From NCBI GenBank assembly GCA_029213305.1, contig JARGPA010000006.1:62001-126000 (forward strand): 64,000 nt of DNA, read 5' to 3'. The DNA comes from Phycisphaerales bacterium. Lineage in GTDB: Bacteria; Planctomycetota; Phycisphaerae; Phycisphaerales; UBA1924. The translations under genes and the position numbers were made by a program. The notes beneath the pieces are model-generated. The model was given only the letters and a program-made list of their open reading frames with translations, did no database searches and was not told where the DNA came from. Within the stretch, counting starts at the first letter, position 1. Every line of letters starts with the position of its first letter. Shown here one piece after another: positions 43,061 through 51,305 of the stretch.

Positions 43061-45073
43061 TCAGCTTGATTTGTTGAGCCATTCCAACTCAAGTTCAGAG
43101 AGTTCTTCTTTGCATTCATCGAGCTTCTCAGTTAACGAGTTTGCTTTTTCATAATCTATCCAAACATCTGCATCACCGAGTTTGGCCTCGATGCGTTTAA
43201 TTTCAATCTCGAGTTCAGTCATTCGCTCTTCAATTTTTGCGATTGGCATCCAAGAGAATTTGTTCTTCGTAACTTGAGAGCCTTGTGTCGCAATTTGAGG
43301 CGACGGCGTTTGAGATGACTGCTTGGGTGCTGCTTGATCAGAAGATTCGGGATTGGGTCTTGGTGTTCTTGTAGATGATTCTCTTCGTGACTCTTTGGTG
43401 AGTTTCCATTCACTATAAGTTCCTGAGAATATTTCTGTATTTCCTTCTCCATCGAGCACCATGATGTGATCGCATACTGCATCGATAAGCGCTCGATCAT
43501 GAGAAATTAGTAACACAGTCCCATCATACTCTCCGGTCGTTTTTTCTCCAGTCTTTGGATTTTCGTATGTTCGAGCAATCGCAGATTCGAGTCGCTCGGC
43601 TGCTTGGATATCCAGATGGTTCGTCGGTTCATCAAGAACAAGCACATTCTTGGCACTAGCGAGTAGTGCCGCGAGAACTGCGCGTGCTTGTTCGCCGCCG
43701 GACATAACGCCGAGTGGTTTCTCTTGATCTCTCCCAGAGAACAAGAATGCTCCTGCAAGATTTCGAGCATCCTGTTCGCTCATCAATACTCGTTCTTCTG
43801 TTTCTTTTTTGATCGTATCCTGGATATGTCTGTAGACAGTTTTTTCAGGATCAAGATCATCGTGAGTCTGTGTGAAATGGCCTACAGCGAGTTTCGACCC
43901 GAGTTTGATCGTGCCTTGGTCGACGCTTTGCTCACCTAGAAGACTGCGGATGAGTGTTGTTTTTCCTGCTCCGTTTGGGCCGATGATTCCCCATCTTTGT
44001 CCTCGTTCAATATGAAGAGAAAGATCAGTAAAGAGTACTTTGTCAGTTCCATCGTGATTCTTGTACTTTTTAGAAATATCACGAGCAGCGATCACAATAT
44101 CACCTGATCGATCTGCTTTGGGGAGGTTCATCCGCATGTCATCAAGTTCAACAGGCCTCTCAATGGCACTGAGCTTGTCTCGGTCGAGCTTAGATTCTCG
44201 TCCTTTTGCTTGCTTTGCGCGTTGCCCTGCTTTGTATTGTCTGATGTATGCTTCTTCTTTTTTGAAGACTGCTTGCTGCTTTTCGTAAGCGCGAAGCATT
44301 GTCATGCGTCGTTCTATTCGTTGTTTACGAAATGCAGCATAGTTTCCTGGATAATCGACAAGTTTGCCATCTTCAACTTCGACAATGCGTGTGACTACTC
44401 TATCAAGTAAATAGCGATCATGAGAAATTAAGATAACGGCGCCGTTGTATTCATCACGGAGAAAGTCTTCGAGCCATTCTCGCCCTGCGACATCAAGGTG
44501 GTTTGTAGGTTCGTCGAGTAAAAGAATACTTGGGTTTTCTAATAGGAGTTTTGCGAGTGCAACTCTTGCGCATTGGCCACCCGATAGATCTTTTACCTTG
44601 ATTTCGAATTGAGCGTCAGTAAATCCGAGCCCATGAAGGACTTGGTCAATTTTATGACTATTTGTATATCCACCGGCGGCTTCGATTGCACGCTCGAGTC
44701 TTTCTTGCTCTTTAAGTAATCGATCGAGTTGGTCACCGCTTGCTTCGCCTAAATCGTGGTAGACGCGTTCGAGATGTTCGTGCAACTCTTCGACCATCTC
44801 AAAGGCTCGGCCTGCAGCTTCATGAAGGGTATCCTCAGGTACAAGGTTGTGTTGTTGATGTAAATAACCCGCTCGGATACCCTGTTGAATAACAACTGAT
44901 CCTGCATCATGCGGGATCATTCCTGCGAGTACCTTTAGGAGTGTGCTTTTGCCACTGCCGTTGCGGCCGACCATTCCGATCTTTTCTTTGGGTTCGAGTG
45001 AGAGTGATATCCCTTTGAGGATTTCTCGCTCGCCGAAAGATAATGCTAGGTTGGTTCCAGTTAATACAGGCAT
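43061..45073 (-). CDS. ABC-F ATPase with C-terminal coiled coil (Uup/EttA-like)
   Basis: The 670-residue protein has two ATP-binding cassettes and no membrane helices, as in translation-associated ABC-F proteins. Walker A motifs are GRNGSGKST (37-45) and GPNGAGKTT (about 373); signature motifs are LSGGQCARVALAKLLL and MSGGEQARAVLAALLA; both Walker B sites run into DEPTNHLD. The linker between cassettes is basic and helical (RAYEKQQAVFKKEEAYIRQY). A low-complexity P/S/T/Q stretch (about 560-605) leads to a coiled coil (ERMTELEIEIKRIEAKL), as in Uup. It probably acts on the ribosome; antibiotic protection is possible but not shown. Confidence 0.92.
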   Translation of the reverse strand: MPVLTGTNLALSFGEREILKGISLSLEPKEKIGMVGRNGSGKSTLLKVLAGMIPHDAGSVVIQQGIRAGYLHQQHNLVPEDTLHEAAGRAFEMVEELHEHLERVYHDLGEASGDQLDRLLKEQERLERAIEAAGGYTNSHKIDQVLHGLGFTDAQFEIKVKDLSGGQCARVALAKLLLENPSILLLDEPTNHLDVAGREWLEDFLRDEYNGAVILISHDRYLLDRVVTRIVEVEDGKLVDYPGNYAAFRKQRIERRMTMLRAYEKQQAVFKKEEAYIRQYKAGQRAKQAKGRESKLDRDKLSAIERPVELDDMRMNLPKADRSGDIVIAARDISKKYKNHDGTDKVLFTDLSLHIERGQRWGIIGPNGAGKTTLIRSLLGEQSVDQGTIKLGSKLAVGHFTQTHDDLDPEKTVYRHIQDTIKKETEERVLMSEQDARNLAGAFLFSGRDQEKPLGVMSGGEQARAVLAALLASAKNVLVLDEPTNHLDIQAAERLESAIARTYENPKTGEKTTGEYDGTVLLISHDRALIDAVCDHIMVLDGEGNTEIFSGTYSEWKLTKESRRESSTRTPRPNPESSDQAAPKQSSQTPSPQIATQGSQVTKNKFSWMPIAKIEERMTELEIEIKRIEAKLGDADVWIDYEKANSLTEKLDECKEELSELELEWLNKSS

Positions 45074-45112
45074 TTGAGCAACGAGTGTACGCAGTGATCT
45101 CGGTTCAAGAGA

Positions 45113-46126
45113 TCATGATTGCCCGAAGAAGTTGCGATGATGATGAAGAATTTCATTGATCATCATCTCATCGGGTCGTTCATCCCATTGATCGATCTGA
45201 AAACATCCACCCAAGATTAATGCATCTTTCCGTGGGAACATGTATTTGTACCCATCATGGACGCAATACCCAAGATTCTGGGGTTTCATATGAACCAGAA
45301 CCCCTCGTGCAGAATATAGATTTTGATCATTGAAAATCTGTTGAGATCCTAGGGCAAGACAGTTTACAAGAACTTCTTGTTCAAGTTTGAGAACATCATC
45401 AATGTTCAGGAACTCTTGAGTATGGAACTCGCCACCAAGTTGACGGGCTTCCGATTCAAGTTCTTGAAGGAAGATGTGCGTATGAATGTAGTCTGTCTGG
45501 AACACGCGTCCAGGTTCTGCGTCACATTGAAATGGGAAGGAGTTTATATCAACGGGGGGTTGAATGAGATCATGTTCGAATAGTTCTCCGAATAATCCTT
45601 CTTCAGTTGAGGAGTTTTCCGGTTCATAGATTGGGAGTTCTTCGATTCCAAACCTTTTTCTATCGATCGTTTTAAATCCATGGAGAGATCGTTTTAGGAT
45701 TTTGATTTTTTGTTGGATCGCCAAATCACTCGTCCCGAATTCGATACCAACTGGAAGCCAAAGAGCGCCTGCAAGGATACTTGTTGATTTGGATGTTTCA
45801 AGATGTGAATAGAGCTTGACTTGATAGCCTCTTTGAAGAAGCTCAAGTGCAGTTGTTAACCCAACGACACCAGTGCCAAGGACAGCAATCGTTTGTTGGG
45901 TCGAAGTTGTCTTTTCGACCAGATCAGCAGCAATTTCAGCAGTACCAAACGAAATAGTGACGCCGCATCCGCCGTGGCCGTAGTTGTGAATAATGGTTTT
46001 CGAGTGAGTTTGTTCGACTTCGATTCTCAACCCGCCATGTCGGCATGGTCTGAGCCCACACACCGTTTCAATGATGTTGTGATCCCCAAGATCAGGAGAC
46101 GGCATTTTGTACTTCAAGGTCTTCAT
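45113..46126 (-). CDS. D-amino-acid-oxidase-like FAD enzyme with circularly permuted order
   Basis: All parts of the D-amino-acid oxidase fold seem present but in another order. Residues 18-70 (VCGLRPCRHGGLRIEVEQ, TIIHNYGHGGCGVTISFG) correspond to the C-terminal end of ordinary DAAO, including the substrate-binding arginine. The FAD-binding loop GTGVVGLTTALEL comes only at about residue 84. The chain ends with YKYMFPRKDALILGGCFQ and the following helix, which in ordinary DAAO lies just before the GxRPxR segment. The reaction, oxidative deamination of a D-amino acid, is inferred. The cofactor is FAD; the substrate is unknown. The gene is monocistronic and divergent from panB. Confidence 0.75.
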   Translation of the reverse strand: MKTLKYKMPSPDLGDHNIIETVCGLRPCRHGGLRIEVEQTHSKTIIHNYGHGGCGVTISFGTAEIAADLVEKTTSTQQTIAVLGTGVVGLTTALELLQRGYQVKLYSHLETSKSTSILAGALWLPVGIEFGTSDLAIQQKIKILKRSLHGFKTIDRKRFGIEELPIYEPENSSTEEGLFGELFEHDLIQPPVDINSFPFQCDAEPGRVFQTDYIHTHIFLQELESEARQLGGEFHTQEFLNIDDVLKLEQEVLVNCLALGSQQIFNDQNLYSARGVLVHMKPQNLGYCVHDGYKYMFPRKDALILGGCFQIDQWDERPDEMMINEILHHHRNFFGQS

Positions 46127-46220
46127 TGATCTATTCCAAGTAAACCCTAGCCTTCTCGTTGATTATTTACAGTAGAACAAGCCAAATTCGAGGAATTGCA
46201 TACATCACACATGGATGCCC

Positions 46221-46226
46221 TATAAT
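46221..46226 (+). promoter_or_regulatory. -10 box of panB, leaderless layout
   Basis: A perfect TATAAT is followed by 6 bases and an in-frame GTG at 46233. A possible -35 (TTGCAT, 46196-46201) has a long 19-base spacer. If used, this promoter makes the upstream in-frame ATG at 46215 untranslatable. Confidence 0.5.
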
Positions 46227-46232
46227 CCTTGC

Positions 46233-47153
46233 GTGAGCATATCTCCCACAAATCCTGCAACGAACTGTATTTCTGAACCAAACCTTCAAGATGCAGTCAC
46301 ACTCAAGACTTTGATTCGCATGAAACGAAAGGGTGAGCCATTTGCCTGTCTCGCGTGCTACGACGCGACGACGGCCCGTTGGTTATCCCGTGGAGGCGTT
46401 CATGTGCTCCTCGCAGGCGATTCCGCTGCTCAAGTTGTCTTAGGACATGAGAGTACTGTGCATATGCCGATTGATTTCGCGATTCAGATCACGGCTGCCC
46501 TCAAACGAGGCGCGCCTCGCTCATTGATCATGGCGGATATGCCATTTATGAGCTATCACACTTCTGTAGAATCAGCGATGATCAATGCTTCTCGTTTCAT
46601 GATCGAGGGGAATGCAGATGTCGTCAAGCTTGAAACAGACGAGACGTTTGCACCGCTTGTTGATCGTCTTACACGAGCAGGTGTTCCCGTGTGCGCTCAT
46701 ATCGGATGTAAACCACAAACGAGTTCAGTGACCGGTGGCCCTGTTGCGGCGGGAAGAACTGCTGATGGGCTCGAACAAGTTGTGCGTGATGCGGTTGCGC
46801 TCGAGCAAGCAGGAGCAGTGATTTTATTACTCGAAGCAGTGCCTGCAGAAGTAACGAAAGCGGTTATGAATCAAGTGAAAGTACCTGTAATCGGAATCGG
46901 AGCGGGTACTTCTTGCGATGGTCAGATTTTGGTTGTCAATGACTTGCTTGGCATGACAGATGTGCCGCCTCGATTCGCGGAACCGGTTGACATCTTCGGT
47001 CAACGCATTCAAGAGGCCGGACAACTTTGGGTAGATCGAGTTCGAATGGGAACGATCGGTGGGCAAGCTTATTCAATGCGAGCAGGTGAAAAAGAGAAGC
47101 TCAATCAAAAAACTAAGGGTTCTATAAATAACTCCGATCCATTACACTCTTAA
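46233..47153 (+). CDS. panB: 3-methyl-2-oxobutanoate hydroxymethyltransferase
   Basis: PanB adds a hydroxymethyl group from methylene-tetrahydrofolate to ketoisovalerate, the first committed step of pantothenate (coenzyme A) synthesis. It is a TIM-barrel enzyme. Marks are MKRKGEPFACLACYDATTARW, LLAGDSAAQVVLGHEST with the Mg-binding aspartate, MADMPFMSY, VKLETDET, AHIGCKPQTS and IGIGAGTSCDGQILVVNDLLG. I choose the GTG at 46233 (306 residues), which follows a perfect -10 box by 6 bases; the in-frame ATG at 46215 would be upstream of the transcription start. The C-terminal 25 residues are a low-complexity extension. Confidence 0.93.
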   Translation: MSISPTNPATNCISEPNLQDAVTLKTLIRMKRKGEPFACLACYDATTARWLSRGGVHVLLAGDSAAQVVLGHESTVHMPIDFAIQITAALKRGAPRSLIMADMPFMSYHTSVESAMINASRFMIEGNADVVKLETDETFAPLVDRLTRAGVPVCAHIGCKPQTSSVTGGPVAAGRTADGLEQVVRDAVALEQAGAVILLLEAVPAEVTKAVMNQVKVPVIGIGAGTSCDGQILVVNDLLGMTDVPPRFAEPVDIFGQRIQEAGQLWVDRVRMGTIGGQAYSMRAGEKEKLNQKTKGSINNSDPLHS

Positions 47154-47244
47154 AGATCAAGAAGACTGAGTGAGGGAGTCGATCCTATGGGTGAGTTGGA
47201 GTAGTGGATGACGATGATGTTTACGGGTCTATAAGGTACGAATC

Positions 47245-48681
47245 ATGAGAAAGTTTGCTTCCTATGGCCCCGCAATTGTTGTACTGATGTGTGTGTTAGT
47301 AGCGCTGTTTGCTGTGCCGAGAGTTATTGAGCAATACGCCTACGCTCAACAGAATGCAAAGATCACACTCGCGAGAAGCGTCCTCGCAAAGGACGATATC
47401 CTTCGCAGTATTGATCGTGCTACATCTGCAATTGCGGATTCAACTGAGCCAAGTGTCGTGCATCTTGAGACTCCGTTTGAACCTGCAAGACTCCAAAATC
47501 GTACACCAGCACCCGGGGCTTACTCAACTGGGGCGGGATGGGTGTATGATGAACTTGGACACATTATCACAAACGCTCATGTTGTTCGATCTGCAGAATC
47601 TGTTTCTGTAGAGTTCTTTGACGGCAGAGTAGTACGAGGTGATGTCATTGGTATGGATCCGTATACCGATATCGCTGTCATTAAAGCAAATATTAATACG
47701 AAGGCGTTCCCAGCTCGAAGGTCAATGAATCGATTGCCGAGAACTGGTGAGCATGTGTATGCCTTTGGATCTCCGTTTGGATTTAAGTTTTCGATGTCCG
47801 AAGGGATCATCTCGGGGCTCGGAAGAGAAGCCGCAGGATCAAATGTTCCAGGTGGATACACGAACTATATTCAGACTGACGCGGCGGTAAACCCAGGAAA
47901 CTCTGGTGGGCCATTGGTGAATACGGATGGGCATGTGATTGGAATGAATGTTGCAATTGCAACTGCAAAATCTGTCGGTGCATCCCCCGAAGAATCAGGA
48001 AGTGACAGTGCTGGGATTTCATTTGCAATTCCATTAGGAACAATTGAACCGATCGTGCAACAAATTATTAAATACGGGAAGGTATCTCGTGGTTATCTAG
48101 GGATTCGATACGATCGAACTGATATCAGACATTTACAACTTGATCCAAATGATGACAAGAGTGTTACTGGTATTCAGGTGAACTATGTCGAGCCGAACGG
48201 GCCTTCATTTATCGCAGGTATCGTAATCAACGATGTGATCATTGGAATTCAAGGTTCGCCGATCCTGAATGCAGAATCATTGTCGTCACTCATTAGTTCG
48301 TCACGACCTGGTGATTCGATCGAGGTGCAAGTAGTTCGAGACAATTCAGTCAAAGATGTCAATGTCATCCTCGGAAAAATGAAAGACGAGGTTCTTGCTC
48401 GACGCATTCACGAACCCATCATGGTCCAACTGGGAATGTCCCTTGGTAACTCTCCCAGAGGAGTTGTCGTTCAGTTCATCTATGAAGGTTTCCCAGGATC
48501 AATCGCAGGATTTGAACAAGGTGATGTAATTCGTACAGTCAATGGTAATGCGATCAAGGATTACTTTCATTTCTTTGTTCTCGTTGCAGATGAGGGAATA
48601 CTCACTGGGAGTTCAATCCAGTTTGAAGTCATCGGAATCGATGGCAAAAGAAGAGTGATACCACTTACACTCGAATGGTAA
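47245..48681 (+). CDS. HtrA/DegP-type serine protease with two PDZ domains
   Basis: A 478-residue envelope protease. A membrane helix (about residues 8-27) anchors it to the inner membrane with the protease in the periplasm. The trypsin-like triad is H112 (ITNAHVV), D142 (YTDIAVI) and S220 (NPGNSGGPL). Two PDZ domains follow: GYLGIRYD and GPSFIAGIVINDVIIGIQG (about 280-370), then VQLGMSLG and GFPGSIAGFEQGDVIRTVNG (about 390-470). Such proteins degrade misfolded envelope proteins or act in regulated proteolysis. It overlaps or abuts the next gene (48675 or 48687) and probably starts the operon with murD. It could be DegP, DegQ or DegS; I do not choose. Confidence 0.9.
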   Translation: MRKFASYGPAIVVLMCVLVALFAVPRVIEQYAYAQQNAKITLARSVLAKDDILRSIDRATSAIADSTEPSVVHLETPFEPARLQNRTPAPGAYSTGAGWVYDELGHIITNAHVVRSAESVSVEFFDGRVVRGDVIGMDPYTDIAVIKANINTKAFPARRSMNRLPRTGEHVYAFGSPFGFKFSMSEGIISGLGREAAGSNVPGGYTNYIQTDAAVNPGNSGGPLVNTDGHVIGMNVAIATAKSVGASPEESGSDSAGISFAIPLGTIEPIVQQIIKYGKVSRGYLGIRYDRTDIRHLQLDPNDDKSVTGIQVNYVEPNGPSFIAGIVINDVIIGIQGSPILNAESLSSLISSSRPGDSIEVQVVRDNSVKDVNVILGKMKDEVLARRIHEPIMVQLGMSLGNSPRGVVVQFIYEGFPGSIAGFEQGDVIRTVNGNAIKDYFHFFVLVADEGILTGSSIQFEVIGIDGKRRVIPLTLEW

Positions 48682-48686
48682 ATATA

Positions 48687-49175
48687 ATGGCTAAGCAACT
48701 CACGATTACAGAACAGATCCAGAGATCGCCTCAGGAAGTCCATGTTTGGCTCAACGATTGGGATCATATCCGCTCTTGGATTGGCCCATCGCTCATCTCA
48801 ATAGACATGCTCTCCGAGCATGCACCGGATGATCCGATATGCAAAGGGATGAAGTTTCGTGAGACAAGACAGATGGGCAAGATGAAGGCGAAAGCAATCA
48901 TCACTGTTGAACAACATGAAGTTATTGATGGGACTTTCATCCATCAAGCAGTGTTTGATGATGGGTGCAATCGCATGACTGCTCGCTACGAATATGTTCC
49001 AACTGAGAGTGGTTGCGATGTGAAGTGGACGATGGTCAACTCGCCAAATAAGTGGTGGACAAAGATTCTCACTATTGTAACTGGGCCGCTCATGATCAAG
49101 ATGATGCTCAAATGTGAAGCAGACCATCTGATAAAGCTTAAAGGGCTTATCGAATCAAGTGATGAAGATCACTAA
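48687..49175 (+). CDS. SRPBCC-fold protein
   Basis: A 162-residue single-domain protein of the START/Bet v1-like fold, which binds hydrophobic ligands. The pattern RSPQEVHVWLNDWDHIRSWIG at the start, a central beta stretch (TARYEYVPTESGCDVKWTM) and a long C-terminal helix (KMMLKCEADHLIKLKGLIE) match polyketide-cyclase/dehydrase-like SRPBCC members. The ligand is unknown. An ATG at 48675 would overlap the protease end; I prefer the ATG at 48687. It overlaps murD by 17 bases. Confidence 0.72.
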   Translation: MAKQLTITEQIQRSPQEVHVWLNDWDHIRSWIGPSLISIDMLSEHAPDDPICKGMKFRETRQMGKMKAKAIITVEQHEVIDGTFIHQAVFDDGCNRMTARYEYVPTESGCDVKWTMVNSPNKWWTKILTIVTGPLMIKMMLKCEADHLIKLKGLIESSDEDH

Positions 49176-50544
49176 AGACGCGAGATCGATGTACGATTTT
49201 TCTAACAAAAATATCATTGTCATGGGTCTTGGGCGATTCGGAGGCGGACTCGGAATTACACGCTGGCTTGTTGGAGCTGGTGCTAAGGTCATCGTGACAG
49301 ACACTTCTGATTCTGAATCACTCCAAGCAAGTTTGGATCGATTGAATGATTTGATCGAAAACAATCGTATTCGTGTAGTGCTTGGCCCACATGACCCCTC
49401 GGTTCTCGATGGCGCCGACATGCTGGTAGTGAATCCTGCTGTACCCATGCCATGGGAGAACTCTTTCATTGAGCACGCACGATCAGCGGGTATTCTCGTG
49501 ACGACGGAAATACAAATCGCTCTCAGTGTGATTCCAAATGCTCGAGTTATTGCCGTAACCGGTTCTGCAGGAAAAAGCACGACTAGCGCAATGATTCATC
49601 ATGTTCTGGATGATATAGGGCGCCATTCAATCCTTGCTGGAAACATTGGAGGATCATTACTCAATCATCTTGATGAACTCACAGATGATACTGTGATTGT
49701 CCTTGAACTGTCGAGCGCAATGTTGCATTGGCTCTGGGATCCGCAGCTACAACAGGTTCTCAAAGCGAAGAAACCTTGTATTGCGTGTATGACTAACTTC
49801 ATGCCCAACCATCTTGACTGGCATGGGAATGTAGAGCATTACGAACAGTCAAAGCAACGACTCTTACAAGCAATCTCGACGGATGGTACTGTAATTCTCA
49901 ATCATTCTATATCTTCATGGGAATCTCATGTCAGAGAAGATGTGAAAGTCGTCATACCAAGCGATCCAATCACAGGAGGGGTTTTACTTGGTAGACACAA
50001 CGCGATCAACACATCAATGGCAGTTGAAGCAGTTTTCGCAATCGTCAAACCAGATGAGCATATAAAATCGAAGATAGTCCATTCTGCAAAGGAGTTTGCG
50101 GGTTTGCCTCATCGTTTAAATCGTTGCCATGTTACTTCAGGAGTTGAGTTTTATAATGACTCAAAGTCAACAGTCCCTGATGCAAGTGTCCGAGCGATCG
50201 ATGCACTGAGTGTGAAGTATCAACGTGAACAAATTCACTTAATTGCAGGTGGATACGACAAAGGCTCTGATCTTTCTGCAATATCTGATACTGCTCAAGC
50301 CTTAGCAGGGCTGTATGCAATCGGGGCGACATCTGAATCTCTATGTAGCAACGCTGCAGATCATGCATTCCAATGCAACTCTTTAGAGCGTGCGATTCAC
50401 TGCGCGTTTGATCGAGCTAAAAATGGTGATGTAATCGTGTTATCCCCTGGATGTGCATCATGGGATCAGTTCACGAACTATGAAGAACGAGGAGAGTTGT
50501 TCGAATCCCTTTCAAAGCAATGTAGACGAGGAACATCATGCTAA
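49159..50544 (+). CDS. murD: UDP-N-acetylmuramoyl-L-alanine--D-glutamate ligase
   Basis: MurD adds D-glutamate to UDP-MurNAc-L-Ala in peptidoglycan synthesis, so it implies a cell wall. The 461 residues show the Rossmann start VMGLGRFGGGLGITRWL, the ATP loop AVTGSAGKSTTSAM, the metal/substrate region ELSSAML, and the C-terminal NDSKSTVPDASVRAID and IAGGYDKGSDLSAI typical of MurD. The first ten residues (MMKITKDARS) may not be part of it; MYDFSNK is an alternative start. It overlaps the SRPBCC gene before it and the YdjY-like gene after it (7 bases), so the three are translationally coupled. Confidence 0.93.
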   Translation: MMKITKDARSMYDFSNKNIIVMGLGRFGGGLGITRWLVGAGAKVIVTDTSDSESLQASLDRLNDLIENNRIRVVLGPHDPSVLDGADMLVVNPAVPMPWENSFIEHARSAGILVTTEIQIALSVIPNARVIAVTGSAGKSTTSAMIHHVLDDIGRHSILAGNIGGSLLNHLDELTDDTVIVLELSSAMLHWLWDPQLQQVLKAKKPCIACMTNFMPNHLDWHGNVEHYEQSKQRLLQAISTDGTVILNHSISSWESHVREDVKVVIPSDPITGGVLLGRHNAINTSMAVEAVFAIVKPDEHIKSKIVHSAKEFAGLPHRLNRCHVTSGVEFYNDSKSTVPDASVRAIDALSVKYQREQIHLIAGGYDKGSDLSAISDTAQALAGLYAIGATSESLCSNAADHAFQCNSLERAIHCAFDRAKNGDVIVLSPGCASWDQFTNYEERGELFESLSKQCRRGTSC

Positions 50545-51305
50545 AGTTGATTATTGCATTCATCTATGCATCAATTGGAACGACAAGCTTTTCGTTCACT
50601 GATGAACCACAAGCTCCGCTTCACGAACTTCTCCCCGGATTATTTGTAGGCGAGGGTGTTGTCGAGTTTGATGGGAAAATTTCAATTGATTGCCATCATC
50701 CAGACACTCCAGATGTTTTTTTAGAAATGCTTGTCACTGCGCCAGATTCAAGAGAACATGAGTCTCTGGTTGTTACAACCGTGAACGGATCATCATTACA
50801 TGCGGCGCTTTTAGCTGCTGGATTCTACAGTGGGAAACCAATATCTAGAGATAACAATGGGCAGTTCATCCCTGCTCATGGGGATGGGGTTTCAGTGCTC
50901 GTTGCTACACAATTTAAAGCTGAGGATGAAGATTCTCTATTGCAGTTCAAGCCGATAGTTCAATGGGTGACGCATGTTGAAACAGGAGATCTGCTTGTTG
51001 ATACATCAAGTTGGACAGGGTTCGTTTTTGCAGGATCGATATTCAAAGAATATGGTTACGGCGCCGATGCGAACGGAACACTCATCTCACTTACAAACTT
51101 TGGTGATGAAGTAATTGCGCCGACATGGACTATATCGAGCTCAGCAGATATTGACGAACCAGTATGGATTGCAAATCGAGCAAGCGTTGGGAAAATCGGA
51201 GAGCAAGTTAGAATTCGAATTGTTGCTCATACTGTGGAGGGTTCAGTAGAAACGAATCCCGAGTCACATGAGCCAGATCGGATCGACATCGATCGCGACC
51301 TTTGA
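50538..51305 (+). CDS. YdjY-domain exported protein
   Basis: A 255-residue protein with a short signal peptide (MLKLIIAFIYASIGTTSFSF) and a beta-rich body. The stretches HESLVVTTVNGSSLHAALLAAG and HGDGVSVLVATQF recall the YdjY domain found in many planctomycete exported proteins, whose function is unknown. The C-terminus is acidic and may be disordered. The 5' end overlaps murD by 7 bases. Its last 42 bases overlap the end of priA on the other strand. Assignment to YdjY is from memory of the pattern, so moderate confidence. Confidence 0.65.
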   Translation: MLKLIIAFIYASIGTTSFSFTDEPQAPLHELLPGLFVGEGVVEFDGKISIDCHHPDTPDVFLEMLVTAPDSREHESLVVTTVNGSSLHAALLAAGFYSGKPISRDNNGQFIPAHGDGVSVLVATQFKAEDEDSLLQFKPIVQWVTHVETGDLLVDTSSWTGFVFAGSIFKEYGYGADANGTLISLTNFGDEVIAPTWTISSSADIDEPVWIANRASVGKIGEQVRIRIVAHTVEGSVETNPESHEPDRIDIDRDL

